Below, in pieces: positions 7,382-15,835 of a DNA stretch of 25,367 bases. The DNA lies in the IMG/VR virus record IMGVR_UViG_3300029989_000144, positions 1 through 25,367 of that record. One strand, written 5' to 3'. The notes beneath the pieces were generated by a model that saw only the letters and a program-made list of their open reading frames with translations, had not been told where the DNA came from and ran no database searches. The translations under genes were made by a program, and so were the position numbers. This stretch comes from a virus. Position 1 is the first letter of the stretch, and the number at the start of each line of letters is the position of its first letter.

Positions 7382-8362
7382 ATGTCCATCATCAAGAAAG
7401 ATCCGTTCAAGCTCTACCGCGTTAAGAGCTTCGAAGACGCAGCCGCGAAGGCCAAGACCTTTACCGATGCTGGCGGCATCATCCTGGCCCGTAACCTGGA
7501 ATACCTCAGCACCGAGATTTTCACTCAGGAATACCCTGATCTGACCTTCTTGCAGCAAGGTATCACCGTGAACAACGAGGGTGGTTACGCTGACAGCATT
7601 AAAAAGCTGAAGCTGGCCATCTCCGGCGAGTATCGTGAATCCGGCTCGAACACCAACACTACCGGCAAGATCACCTTGCAGGGTGAGGACGACAACATAC
7701 CGGTGTTCAGCATGGAAGCCGAGTCCGACTGGTCTGAAGTCGAGCTGAAAAAGGCCGAGCTGCAGAACGTCAACCTGCCATCGCGATTCCTGGAGGCACA
7801 CGCCGAAGTCTACAACCGCAAGATCGATGCGATTGGCTACATCGGTCAGAAGCGCAGCAACGGCACTATCAAGGCGCCCGGTTTGCTGACTTATACCGGT
7901 TGGGATACCGACGTGGCGGCAACCACTGCGCTGCTGATGACCGGCCAGGAGCTGTACAACGCAATTGCAGGCCTAATTACTCGCCAGTGGGCGAACGTGT
8001 ACAACGTGGCCACCTACATGGCCGACCATGTGACCATGCCGGCAAGCGTGTACAACATCACTCGCACCAAGATTCTGGACTCCAATGCATCGCCAGCTTC
8101 CGTACTGTCGGCGCTGCAGGCAAACTTCCCAGGTGTTACCTTCGGCATGACCACTCAAGCCGAAGCCGGTCAGGCGGCTACTGCGTCCGTAACCGTGGCC
8201 CTGTCCCGTAACCGTCGCGGTATGCAGTTCCGTCTTCCGGTTCCGCTGGAGGTCTCCAGCATCGATCAGCGCGGCTTCAAGTACTACGTTGAGTCGTACT
8301 TCTCCATCGCTGGCCTGGACGTGATCGAAGACGGCGCAGCGGCTACGCTGACCGGCCTGTAA
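7382..8362 (+). CDS. Major capsid protein, DUF2184 type
   Basis: A 326-aa protein with HK97-fold style features of the DUF2184 family: an N-terminal arm, a long mixed core ('DNIPVFSMEAESDWSEVELKKA'), an 'RFLEAHAEVYNRKIDAIGYIG' spine-like helix, and a C-terminal 'RRGMQFRLPVPLEVSSIDQRGFKYYVESYFSIAGLDVI' P-domain ending, given here as a pattern rather than an alignment. Several hundred copies form the icosahedral shell. Its place after scaffold and cement genes, and the well-optimised codon choice (few rare codons, as in highly expressed genes), support the assignment. A small hairpin follows the stop. Confidence 0.9.
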   Translation: MSIIKKDPFKLYRVKSFEDAAAKAKTFTDAGGIILARNLEYLSTEIFTQEYPDLTFLQQGITVNNEGGYADSIKKLKLAISGEYRESGSNTNTTGKITLQGEDDNIPVFSMEAESDWSEVELKKAELQNVNLPSRFLEAHAEVYNRKIDAIGYIGQKRSNGTIKAPGLLTYTGWDTDVAATTALLMTGQELYNAIAGLITRQWANVYNVATYMADHVTMPASVYNITRTKILDSNASPASVLSALQANFPGVTFGMTTQAEAGQAATASVTVALSRNRRGMQFRLPVPLEVSSIDQRGFKYYVESYFSIAGLDVIEDGAAATLTGL

Positions 8363-8368
8363 TCAATA

Positions 8369-8386
8369 GGGCGCAAGGACGCGCCC
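8369..8386 (+). other. Small hairpin after the capsid gene
   Basis: GGGCGC (8369-8374), loop AAGGAC, GCGCCC (8381-8386). There is no T-run, so it is not a clear terminator. It may be a partial terminator or an mRNA-stabilising 3' structure that favours capsid mRNA over downstream genes. Confidence 0.45.
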
Positions 8387-8406
8387 GCCTATTTCGAGGT
8401 GTTACC

Positions 8407-8795
<389 letters not shown>

Positions 8796-8796
<1 letters not shown>

Positions 8797-9137
8797 TGAC
8801 TATTCAGACCGACTTCGAATCCCGCTTCGCTTCTGCTGTTCCGGCGATCCAGTGGCAACCATGGATTGAGTCGGTCTGGCCGTCTTATAGCTGCCTGACG
8901 TACACCGACGGTAACAAGGAGGCGATCCTTAACCTGATCGCCCATCTACTTGTCACCGAAGGTCAGCCAGGAACTAGCGCTGCGCGCACTGCCGAGAGCA
9001 AGTCTGTCGGCAGTGTGTCCGTGTCCTACGGTACATCGTCCAGCACCAGCGAACTCGCCACGTTCTTCAACTCGACACGCTATGGGCAGCGCTATTGGCT
9101 GCTCACTGGCCGCCAAGTTGGGGCTCGATTCGTATGA
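8796..9137 (+). CDS. DUF4054-type head-tail connector protein
   Basis: A 113-aa protein with the DUF4054 pattern: an N-terminal 'FESRFASAVPAIQWQPWIESVWPSYSCLTY' helical region, 'ILNLIAHLLVTE' helix, a Gly/Ala/Ser loop ('SVGSVSVSYGTSSS'), and a C-terminal 'STRYGQRYWLLTGRQVGARFV' ending. Family members lie at the head-tail interface (adaptor position) of contractile-tailed phages. The ATG overlaps the preceding stop (TAATG) and the gene overlaps the next by 4 bp. Confidence 0.85.
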
Positions 9138-9613
9138 CGCCAACGGAGGCGCTAGCGGAATGTCAGCGCCAACTGGCGGCAATGAAGCGAGCAAAGGAGG
9201 CCGTGATCAAGGTCGGGCTTCCTGCCGGGGAGTCGGCTACGAGCGCCGCCTACACATCTGACGGCCAGAAGCCTGGCCCCTCTGTTCTCGATGTTGGCAT
9301 ATGGCATGAGTACGGCACTCAGCATGTTGATATGCGCTCATTTCTGCGAGGCCCGTTCGAGGCCAAGAAGTCCGAAATATCCAAAGCCATTGACACGCAA
9401 TTCAAGCTGGTGCTCGATAGCGGGCTGGATATCGAGGTCGCACTTGGTCGCGTCGGGTTAACTGCCGTGAATATCAGTCGCGGCGCTTTCACGACCAAGG
9501 GCTATGGCGAATGGCCTGACATCAAGCAGGCGACAAAGGATGCCAAGGGCTCCGATCAGGTTCTGATCGATACCGGTATTCTCCGAAACGCAATTACTTG
9601 GGTGATTGAATAA
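9134..9613 (+). CDS. HK97 gp10-like / virion morphogenesis neck protein
   Basis: A 159-aa protein; the start at ATG 9134 (MTPTEAL) overlaps the upstream stop (ATGA) and replaces a longer frame that begins inside the upstream gene. The 'VGIWHEYGTQHVDMRSFLRGPF' segment, the later 'GEWPDIKQATKDAKGSDQVLIDTGILRNAITWVI' ending (shown as a pattern) and the length match proteins of the HK97 gp10/virion morphogenesis group, which complete the neck and connect head to tail. It sits in the connector block between DUF4054 and the neck terminator. The role is well supported; the precise subfamily is not. Confidence 0.8.
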   Translation: MTPTEALAECQRQLAAMKRAKEAVIKVGLPAGESATSAAYTSDGQKPGPSVLDVGIWHEYGTQHVDMRSFLRGPFEAKKSEISKAIDTQFKLVLDSGLDIEVALGRVGLTAVNISRGAFTTKGYGEWPDIKQATKDAKGSDQVLIDTGILRNAITWVIE

Positions 9614-9825
9614 TGGCTAAGTCCAATTGGGTGATGACGGATGCTGGTTGGCGCCACCGCCCATGGTGGAAGGTGGCGATCAATACCGCGCTGCGTAAGA
9701 TTCAAAAAGGCCGGAAGTCTCAATGGCTGGTTGCGACTAAGGCAATCGACCAAGAGCTAGCTGCTGGGAAGCCTGTAACTATTGGGTATTGCCTGGCCAG
9801 AGTCGAGGTTTCGAATGCTCCCTGA
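9613..9825 (+). CDS. Small protein of the connector block
   Basis: A 70-aa basic, Trp-rich protein ('NWVMTDAGWRHRPWWKVAIN') that I do not recognise. It starts at a TAATG overlap with the preceding gene and ends overlapping the next, so it is translated as part of the connector set. There is no membrane segment. The tight coupling on both sides suggests a real gene. Confidence 0.62.
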   Translation: MAKSNWVMTDAGWRHRPWWKVAINTALRKIQKGRKSQWLVATKAIDQELAAGKPVTIGYCLARVEVSNAP

Positions 9826-10162
9826 CATGTCCGAGGTTCTGACCGAGTGGTCACAGCCGATCAAGCTGAAAACAGTTTCCGAGACAACCGTTGATTTCGT
9901 GCCGACCACGAAGGTTGCAGTGCAGACCATCATGGGCGTCGTGCAGCCCGCCGATAAAGAAAGGCTCGCCGTTGACCAGATCGACTACTCCCTTGAGTAC
10001 ATCTGGATTCATAGCGTTACGCCAATGGCGATTGGTCAGTATGTCGAATGGAATGGTCGAGACTTCAAGCTCGTCCCGTTTCGCAAGGGGTTCGGCCAGT
10101 ATGGATACGTCGAGGCCTATGGCGAAGAAACCAAGCTCCCGCTGCTGGAGGCTACCCCATGA
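9815..10162 (+). CDS. Putative head-tail joining protein
   Basis: A 115-aa protein. The start ATG 9815 (MLPDMSEV) has a GAGG at 9805-9808 with 6-nt spacing; an alternative ATG lies at 9827. The beta-rich sequence ('DYSLEYIWIHSVTPMAIGQYVEWNGRDFKLVP') is like small head-closure/joining proteins that present an SH3-like or beta-barrel fold ('vGqyveWnGrdfkl'). It lies between the gp10-like gene and the neck terminator gene, the expected position of a head-closure protein. The next gene starts inside its stop (ATGA at 10159-10162). Confidence 0.7.
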   Translation: MLPDMSEVLTEWSQPIKLKTVSETTVDFVPTTKVAVQTIMGVVQPADKERLAVDQIDYSLEYIWIHSVTPMAIGQYVEWNGRDFKLVPFRKGFGQYGYVEAYGEETKLPLLEATP

Positions 10163-10677
10163 CGGGTGAACCCCTTGATCCGGTATACGTCGCGGTAATG
10201 TTGCTAATTCGCGACTTGCTTGTTCACCCTGAAGAATTTATCAAGGCAGGCCGCCAGAACTTCGACAGAAAGCAGTTCGAGCAACCCTACATTGTAGTGG
10301 ACTCATTAGCTGGTGACGTGCCACTGTCAAGCTCTGAGAGCTTCGACGGTGACGCCGAAGAAATGACCTATTCCGAATACGTCTCGCGACCTATCGTCAT
10401 TGACTTCTATGGGTACGGGGCATCGAAGAGAGTCAGAAATTTCAGGCTGCTCGCTCGCTCGCAAAAGTCTCAGGATCTTCAGGTGGGCCTTGGCATCACG
10501 CTCTGGCACCCAACAACGGCGACCGATGTGAAGGCGCTGACTGGCCAGCAATATGGCGAGCGCATGCAACTACAATGCCAAGTACACTACAGTCCTTCGG
10601 TAGTTGTTGATATACTGCGTATCGACACCGCACAACTTCGCATAATCGGCGAACGAGGTTTGATCTATGAGCAATAA
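10159..10677 (+). CDS. Phage neck / tail terminator protein (LIC_12616-like)
   Basis: A 172-aa protein; start chosen at ATG 10159 (MTGEPLDP), overlapping the previous stop by 4 bp rather than the longer frame from 10048. It resembles the phage neck terminator group: N-terminal 'VYVAVMLLIRDLL' helix, a central 'QPYIVVDSLAGD' strand, 'RPIVIDFYGYGASKRVRNFRLLARS' and a C-terminal 'VHYSPSVVVDILRIDTAQLRIIGERG' region given as a pattern. It caps the tail tube and sheath and joins the tail to the head. It overlaps the sheath gene by 11 bp, which fits coordinated synthesis. Confidence 0.78.
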   Translation: MTGEPLDPVYVAVMLLIRDLLVHPEEFIKAGRQNFDRKQFEQPYIVVDSLAGDVPLSSSESFDGDAEEMTYSEYVSRPIVIDFYGYGASKRVRNFRLLARSQKSQDLQVGLGITLWHPTTATDVKALTGQQYGERMQLQCQVHYSPSVVVDILRIDTAQLRIIGERGLIYEQ

Positions 10678-12172
10678 CAACGCAAGCATCGCTAACGTGA
10701 TCAACGTCGCGCTGATTCCCGAGGGGCAGCAGGCGCAGCGCGACAACATGAACGTGATCGCCATCCTGACCAGTGAGCTAGGCGTGATCACCAGCGAAGA
10801 ACGATTCCGCATCTACAAGGACTCCGCAGCCGTCGAAGCTGACTGGGGAACCGCATCGATCGTTACTCGATACGCGCAGACTGTATTTGGCACCACTCCA
10901 AACGCCATTAACTTCGGCGGCTCCCTAGTGATCGGCCTGCATCGCGCTGCTGCTGAAACCGTTCCGGCAACCGCCGCGACCCTGGTCAGCACTCAGTTTG
11001 TCGAAGCGACTCTGATCTCTCAGCTCCAGACCATCGCCGATGGTAGCTTCAATATCAACGTTGACGGCGTGACCGTTAACGCTACGGCGCTCAACTTCAG
11101 TACGGTCTTCAGCCTGGACGGTGTTGCGGCGGTGCTTGATACCGCCATCGCTGGCGCAACCGTTTCGCACAATAACGGTTATTTCACGATCACCAGCTCT
11201 ACCACTGGTATTACCAGCCTGCTGACCTTCATGACTCCAGGCGCTACCGGGACTTTCATCGGTGATTTGCTGACCCTGAGCCAGGGCAGTGGTGGCACCC
11301 TGACCCAGGGCAAGGCATCTTCTGTTCTGCCAATCGAAACTAAGGTCGCATCCCTGTCCGCCTTGAAGTCGAAAATCAACTTCAAGGGTGGCGTATTTAC
11401 TGACCTGTTGACTGATGCCGAGGTTCCGCTTGTGGCCGCATGGTCCAAGGCTAACCAGACCATCATTTACAACGTGTTCAGCGGATCGACTTACCTGGCG
11501 CTGTCTCCGGCCAACCCGGTTTGGGCGGTCAAGCTGGCGAGTCAATCGTCTTTCCGCTGCCTGTACAGCAAGTCGGGCAATCGCTTGCTGGCAGCCACCT
11601 ACATGGCGCGTACTCACACCGTGAACTTCAATGCTGAGAACTCGGCAATCACGATGAACCTGAAAACCCTCAACGTTCCTGCCGAGGGCTATGAGCAAAC
11701 CGAGATCAACGCGGCCAAGCGCGTCGGCCTGGACCTGTACATTTCAATCAAGGATACCCCGGTAGTCTTGACCAGCGGCGCGAATGATTTTGTCGATAAC
11801 GTGTACAACATCTATGCGTACATTGATGCGATTCAGACCGACAACTTCAATGTGCTGAAAGCCACTGGCACAAAGCTTGCACAAATCACTCGCGACGTAA
11901 ACCGGCTGGTTGCATCATGCGAAAAGACATCGCGCGGATTTGCTCGTGCTGGTGTGTTTGCCCCTGGTGCCTGGTCGAGCCCTGACAGCTTCGGCAACCT
12001 TGCGACCTTCAATCGCAACATCGAGCAGTTCGGGTTTTATGTTCTGGCCGGATTGCTGCGAGATCAACCGCAATCTGGTCGCGCTGACCGTAAATCACCG
12101 CCGCTACAGATCGCGGTCAAGAATGCCGGTGCAATTCACAGCGCCGACATCATCATTAACTTCAACCTGTAA
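10667..12172 (+). CDS. Tail sheath protein, DUF3383 type
   Basis: A 501-aa protein matching the DUF3383 family, the contractile sheath of this group of myophages. Features include 'NVINVALIPEGQQAQRDNMN' at the N-terminus, 'RIYKDSAAVEADWGTASIVTRYA' (the typical 'Y.s.aaVaadFG..s' motif of these sheaths), an inserted beta-rich domain about residues 100-200, and a C-terminal 'GFYVLAGLLRDQPQSGRADR' with 'APPLQIAVKNAGAIH'-like ending (here SPPLQIAVKNAGAIH) that contacts the tube. Many copies form the outer sheath that shortens on infection. It is followed by the tube gene, the invariable order. Ribosome-binding site GAGG at 10654-10657. Confidence 0.92.
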   Translation: MSNNNASIANVINVALIPEGQQAQRDNMNVIAILTSELGVITSEERFRIYKDSAAVEADWGTASIVTRYAQTVFGTTPNAINFGGSLVIGLHRAAAETVPATAATLVSTQFVEATLISQLQTIADGSFNINVDGVTVNATALNFSTVFSLDGVAAVLDTAIAGATVSHNNGYFTITSSTTGITSLLTFMTPGATGTFIGDLLTLSQGSGGTLTQGKASSVLPIETKVASLSALKSKINFKGGVFTDLLTDAEVPLVAAWSKANQTIIYNVFSGSTYLALSPANPVWAVKLASQSSFRCLYSKSGNRLLAATYMARTHTVNFNAENSAITMNLKTLNVPAEGYEQTEINAAKRVGLDLYISIKDTPVVLTSGANDFVDNVYNIYAYIDAIQTDNFNVLKATGTKLAQITRDVNRLVASCEKTSRGFARAGVFAPGAWSSPDSFGNLATFNRNIEQFGFYVLAGLLRDQPQSGRADRKSPPLQIAVKNAGAIHSADIIINFNL

Positions 12173-12183
12173 GGGGCTGAAAC

Positions 12184-12615
12184 ATGAGCGTAATTACTCT
12201 ACAGGCTGACGCTACCACGCTGATCCTGAACGACCAATCGATCACCAGCTTCGGCGAGGGCGACTATCTGACGTTGACCCCCGTCAATGCAGCGAGCGCA
12301 CACGTCAACTCCGCTGGTGGCGGCGTGACCATCAGCGAGCGATTCGACAAGGATGTGCATGACCTGGTTGTTCGCGTCCAGAAGTACAGCCCAGACGATG
12401 TATTCCTTCAGGGCCTGCTTAACGGTGAAAGCGTGACCGTGCTGATTGGCTCACTGAAAGAGTCGTACGTCGCTGACGGCTCTGCCGGTGTCGAGAGCTG
12501 GACCCTTGAGGCCGGGAGCATCACCACTCAGCCAACCCAAACCAAGAGCAATACCGACGGGAACGCGCTGATGGAATACACCGCACGCTTCCGCACTGCC
12601 AAACGGAGCCTGTAA
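12184..12615 (+). CDS. Tail tube protein, DUF3277 type
   Basis: A 143-aa protein of the DUF3277 family. 'GEGDYLTLTPVNA' and 'GVTISERFDKDVHDLVVRVQKYSPDDVFLQ' (residue pattern) are the usual tube hallmarks: a beta-barrel with an exposed loop. The subunits stack into the inner tube that pierces the cell and carries DNA. It lies directly after the sheath gene with an AAGGGG ribosome-binding site at about 12171-12176, and before the tail assembly chaperone. Confidence 0.9.
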   Translation: MSVITLQADATTLILNDQSITSFGEGDYLTLTPVNAASAHVNSAGGGVTISERFDKDVHDLVVRVQKYSPDDVFLQGLLNGESVTVLIGSLKESYVADGSAGVESWTLEAGSITTQPTQTKSNTDGNALMEYTARFRTAKRSL

Positions 12616-12618
12616 CCC

Positions 12619-13035
12619 ATGACCCCACAAGAACAACGCGAAGCTGCCATGGCTCAGATTCGCGCCGTCCATGAAGATGGTGAAGCCGAGATCAATGGCC
12701 GCACCTACAAGTTCCACAAGATGCAGCACATCGAGCGCCGCAAGGTGTTTGCGTTCTATACGTCGGTACAGCAGCAGCTTCACGTGCAGAACTTCGCATT
12801 CCTCGACACGGCGGCATTCGCCCAGGTTGAGGATGTGATGTGGAAGAACATCACCTTCGATGGCTCCGCGATCAGCAAGCTCCGCGATCACTGGGAAGAG
12901 TTCCCCGAGGACTATATCAATCTGGTGGCCACCACTATGGGGGTCATGTCGTACCCTTTTTTGCGCGCCGCAGGTATCGCCTCAGCATCCCAAGGCGAAA
13001 AGAGTCAGATGACTACATCCTTGAAACCAATGTAA
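12619..13035 (+). CDS. Tail assembly chaperone, short form (unshifted)
   Basis: A 138-aa protein occupying the position of the lambda G-type tail chaperone, between tube and tape measure. It has an N-terminal 'GEAEINGRTYKFHKMQHIERRKVF' region like chaperones of this tail type and a helical middle ('GSAISKLRDHWEEFPEDYINLVATT'). Such proteins coat the tape measure and recruit tube subunits; they are not in the finished virion. A slippery run in its last quarter allows a -1 shift into the downstream frame that gives the longer form. If no shift occurs, translation ends at 13035 with 'SQMTTSLKPM'. Confidence 0.88.
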   Translation: MTPQEQREAAMAQIRAVHEDGEAEINGRTYKFHKMQHIERRKVFAFYTSVQQQLHVQNFAFLDTAAFAQVEDVMWKNITFDGSAISKLRDHWEEFPEDYINLVATTMGVMSYPFLRAAGIASASQGEKSQMTTSLKPM

Positions 13036-13205
13036 GCGGCGAGCGCATGGCTATGTTCGCCCTATCAAAGGCCGGGTTTGGAAGCCTGGCCGAGATAGAA
13101 CAGTGGGATACCGATCAGTTCCTTGACGCCATAGAGTTCGAGCAAATCAGCGCTGACATCCAGGCGCACAAGATGGGGACGCTTCCAAATGGCCGTAGTA
13201 AATGA
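12619..13205 (+). CDS. Tail assembly chaperone, -1 frameshift product (GT-like)
   Basis: Joining 12619-12963 to 12963-13205 (base 12963 read twice) gives a product of about 195 aa. The slippery run CCCTTTTTTG (12954-12963) contains TTTTTTG, a canonical X-XXY-YYZ heptamer in the 0 frame, overlapping CCCTTTT. The -1 frame is open and continues with a coherent helical domain ('MAMFALSKAGFGSLAEIEQW', 'DTDQFLDAIEFEQISADIQA') before stopping at 13205, 14 bases after the tape measure ATG. The two-product arrangement is conserved in long-tailed phages (lambda G/GT). There is no ATG with a good ribosome-binding site that would express the second part alone. Read directly: frames and slippery site. Inferred: that the shift occurs, and its rate. 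Confidence 0.82.
12954..12963 (+). other. Programmed -1 frameshift slippery site
   Basis: CCC TTT TTT G. In the 0 frame, codons CCT (12955-12957), TTT (12958-12960) and TTG (12961-12963) can re-pair one base back as CCC/TTT/TTT. It sits 72 bases before the 0-frame stop and inside the region where the -1 frame is open. Confidence 0.82.
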
Positions 13206-14721
13206 GCTGGTCACAAAATTCAGCTTCTTGGGCGATCTATCGCCGCAGGAGACGTTTAACTCAAATCTGAAGCTATCTATTCTTGGGCTTGCTGGGCTAG
13301 GGACGGCTCTAGCTGCATCGGCTGGCGGCCTGTTTGCCTTTGTTACAGCAGGGACCGAGGCCGCTGACCAGCTCACTGATCTAAGCGCTGAAACCGGCGT
13401 CACCGTTGAGTCGCTCCAGGAGCTTGGCTTTGCTGCTGAGCTATCTGGCTCCAGTGCCGAGCAGATGCAATCTAGCCTGGCCGGACTGTCCAAGGTGGCG
13501 GGTGATGCCGCTCGGGATCTGGGGCGCGGCAAAAAGGCTTTTGACGAGCTGGGGATCAGCGTCAAAGACTCGAACGGCAACGTGAAAACCGCTGACGTTC
13601 TTTTTGGTGAGCTGGGTACAAAGTTTCGCGATCTTGGAACGGACACGGCAAAGCAAAAGTCGATTATCGCCTCGCTTGGCCTGGACCCTTCGACGCTTCA
13701 GTTGCTCAACTCCACCAGCGAAGAGGTGGGCGCCCTTGTCGAGCAGTCACGCGCGCTTGGCATCGTCACGACCGAGCAGGCCGAGGCCGCGGCAAAGCTT
13801 CAGGATTCCCTGGCCATCGCCAAGTTCGGCGTTAGCGCACTTCGGCAACAGGTGGCAATCGGCCTGGCGCCAGCCATAACTGATATCACCGATCGATTCA
13901 TTGGATTCCTTGAGGCGAACCATGAGCTGATTGAAGCCGGTCTAAAGTATTTGGGCGAGATAATCATCTCGGTCGCAGGCTTCCTTGAGCGCATGGCGCC
14001 CATCGTTCTAACCTTGGCTGCAGCTTTTGGCGTTGCGTACCTTGCAACTGGTGGGTTTGCTACGGTGATGGCGTTTGTCCTATCGCCCGTGGTGCTGATC
14101 ACCGCCGCAATCGTTGCGCTACTGCTCATCGTTGACGACCTGATCACCGCATTCCAGGGCGGTCAATCGGTCATTGCCGACTTCTTTATGGAGTTCCTCG
14201 GTGTCGATATCGTGCCAATCTTGCGCGGCGTGGTCGATGCTTTCATGAGCATGGTTGATGCGGTGATAGCGCTGATTGGCAAGCTGTGGGATGCCTGGAA
14301 GCAATTCACTACTGGCATTGTTCAGCTGTTCTTGGGCGACTGGGATAACGCTCTTGCCTCGCTGCTGGGGGCGTTCAATACGCTGGGTGAGGCAATCAAG
14401 TCCGTATTCGTCGGCGTCTTCGACTTCCTGTCGAACGCCATGGGGCAGGTGTTTGACGCCATCAAGTCGGCAGCCGGCTCACTTCTTCCTGACTGGGCAG
14501 TAAACCTGCTGAGCGATGACTCAGCGGCCGCACAGCTCGGGCCGAACGATGCCATGGCTATCGGTGGCGGGAACACGACCAGCACGAATAGCAGCATTGA
14601 GCAGCAGGTGCAGATCAACGTGAACAGCAATGATCCAAAGGCAGCTGGCGCGGCGGTAAATGACGCCCTGCAAGATCAGCTCAAGACCGCGAAAACTCAG
14701 GTTAACAGGGGTGGACGATGA
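13189..14721 (+). CDS. Tape measure protein
   Basis: A 510-aa protein that sets tail length and is ejected ahead of the DNA. The composition is typical: Ala/Gly/Leu-rich helices, an N-terminal amphipathic part with a TMP-like 'GTEAADQLTDLSAETGVTVE' motif (about residues 55-74), a strongly hydrophobic centre (about residues 244-320, with several membrane-like helices such as 'VVLITAAIVALLLIVDDLI'), and a polar Asn/Gln/Ser-rich C-terminus. The length would suit a tail of roughly 75 nm using the usual 0.15 nm per residue rule, which is short. The start overlaps the end of the frameshifted chaperone frame by 17 bp; GGGGA at 13175-13179 is the ribosome-binding site. Confidence 0.92.
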   Translation: MAVVNELVTKFSFLGDLSPQETFNSNLKLSILGLAGLGTALAASAGGLFAFVTAGTEAADQLTDLSAETGVTVESLQELGFAAELSGSSAEQMQSSLAGLSKVAGDAARDLGRGKKAFDELGISVKDSNGNVKTADVLFGELGTKFRDLGTDTAKQKSIIASLGLDPSTLQLLNSTSEEVGALVEQSRALGIVTTEQAEAAAKLQDSLAIAKFGVSALRQQVAIGLAPAITDITDRFIGFLEANHELIEAGLKYLGEIIISVAGFLERMAPIVLTLAAAFGVAYLATGGFATVMAFVLSPVVLITAAIVALLLIVDDLITAFQGGQSVIADFFMEFLGVDIVPILRGVVDAFMSMVDAVIALIGKLWDAWKQFTTGIVQLFLGDWDNALASLLGAFNTLGEAIKSVFVGVFDFLSNAMGQVFDAIKSAAGSLLPDWAVNLLSDDSAAAQLGPNDAMAIGGGNTTSTNSSIEQQVQINVNSNDPKAAGAAVNDALQDQLKTAKTQVNRGGR

Positions 14722-15491
14722 GCATTGAGCGGCTAAAGGCTGGCGAGGACCAGTCACTATCGGGCTCGTCGCTGGAGCAAATCGGCATCGGGGGCTTCAC
14801 GGCCTTCGCTCGGGTCAGTGACTCGACGGCGTACACCACTCAGGCGCCAACGTCTGTCGTCGAGGATGGCAGCTATATTGGCGATCACCTGATCAACGAG
14901 CCGATAAAGCTAACTATCAGCGGCGACGTAGCCGATGTGTTCATCCCGTCGGCTAGGCCGAGCAAGTCGGAATCTCGTTTGCCGACTGTAGGTGTCGTGA
15001 ACTCGCTAAAGCCTGGACGTACCGCATCTCAGCTCCAGGCCGTGGCGCGCATCGTCGATTCTGCTGCGGATGCCAGGCGCAAGATCAATGAGCGGATTGC
15101 AGGCGGCAGCAATATCGCTGCCGTGACTGGCAACAACTCGGGCGGCAAGTCGTATCAAGAGCAGTTCATCGATTTTATTGAGTCGGTCCACTATGGGAAA
15201 CAGCTGATCGCAATCAGCATGCCGTTCCGAAAGCAAGACAACATGGCCATAACCAGCGTGACGATCACTCGCGACAACCAGCGTAACGCCCTGACGTTCT
15301 CGCTGACTGCGCAAAAGTTCAGGATCGCCAAGACCTTGTTTTCTAGCGTATCGCAGTTCTACCGCAAGCCAGCACCAGCCGTGAAGAGTCAGACGGCTGG
15401 AGTGGCTGACAAGGGCGCGCAATCGCCGACGTCGGGCGCGGGTACTACCAAGAAACAAAAGTCGCTGCTAACTGCGATCACCGGGAGATAG
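14718..15491 (+). CDS. Dit-like distal tail / baseplate protein
   Basis: A 257-aa protein directly after the tape measure, with a 4-bp overlap (ATGA) and AGGGGTGG upstream. It resembles the Dit-like phage proteins of contractile tails in this gene order: an N-terminal beta domain ('GGFTAFARVSDSTAYTTQAP', 'GSYIGDHLINEPIKLTISGD'), a helical middle ('QLQAVARIVDSAADARRKIN'), and a second beta domain ('KQLIAISMPFRKQDNMAITS') with a Lys/Thr-rich tail. It would form the ring linking the tail tube to the baseplate hub. Assignment rests on position and general pattern. Confidence 0.72.
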   Translation: MSIERLKAGEDQSLSGSSLEQIGIGGFTAFARVSDSTAYTTQAPTSVVEDGSYIGDHLINEPIKLTISGDVADVFIPSARPSKSESRLPTVGVVNSLKPGRTASQLQAVARIVDSAADARRKINERIAGGSNIAAVTGNNSGGKSYQEQFIDFIESVHYGKQLIAISMPFRKQDNMAITSVTITRDNQRNALTFSLTAQKFRIAKTLFSSVSQFYRKPAPAVKSQTAGVADKGAQSPTSGAGTTKKQKSLLTAITGR

Positions 15492-15493
15492 TC

Positions 15494-15835
15494 GTGGCAA
15501 TTGAAATAATTAATATCACCGACGAGCCAGGTCAGCGTCACACGCTGCTTGAGGGGAATGAAGAGATCACGCTGACCCTCAACTTCTATGAGGTGACGGA
15601 GACGTGGACATTCGACGTTGCCTGGCGCGGCGTGAAAAAGAATGGGTTCATGATCAGCCTCGGGTGCCTGCATATCCAGGCGCTGAACTGGCCATTCGAC
15701 TTCTTTTGCGTGACGACCGATGGTAGCGGACTGGCGCCGTTCCGCCTGGGCGACTTCAGCGAAGACAGATGCGAGCTGTATTTCGTGACCGCCGAAGAGA
15801 TGATCGAGCGTCGAGGCCTTGAAGTTCCTACTTGA
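15494..15835 (+). CDS. Baseplate plug protein
   Basis: A 113-aa protein starting at GTG 15494 behind GGGAGA (15483-15488). The sequence ('EEITLTLNFYEVTETWTFDVAWRGVKKNG', pattern) and a later 'LNWPFDFFCVTTDGSGLAPFRLGDFSEDRCELYFVT' region match the baseplate plug family seen between Dit-like and hub genes. Its TGA stop (15833-15835) lies inside the -35 box of the next accessory promoter. The next baseplate gene, the hub, is 1.8 kb further on, because an accessory island was placed between them. Confidence 0.8.
   Translation: MAIEIINITDEPGQRHTLLEGNEEITLTLNFYEVTETWTFDVAWRGVKKNGFMISLGCLHIQALNWPFDFFCVTTDGSGLAPFRLGDFSEDRCELYFVTAEEMIERRGLEVPT

Noticed and set aside
6686-7801. Long minus-strand open frame (371 aa) opposite the scaffold, cement and capsid genes
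   Set aside because: It lies antisense to three well-supported head genes, has no good ribosome-binding site, and its composition is what one expects from the reverse frame of GC-rich codons.
10925-11698. Minus-strand open frame (257 aa) opposite the sheath gene
   Set aside because: Shadow of the DUF3383 sheath gene; no promoter, no ribosome-binding site, Arg/Gln/Gly-rich low-information sequence.
13047-13205. Separate small gene starting at ATG 13047 for the second tail chaperone part
   Set aside because: No convincing ribosome-binding site, and a canonical slippery run with correct phase explains the frame better as a -1 frameshift product.
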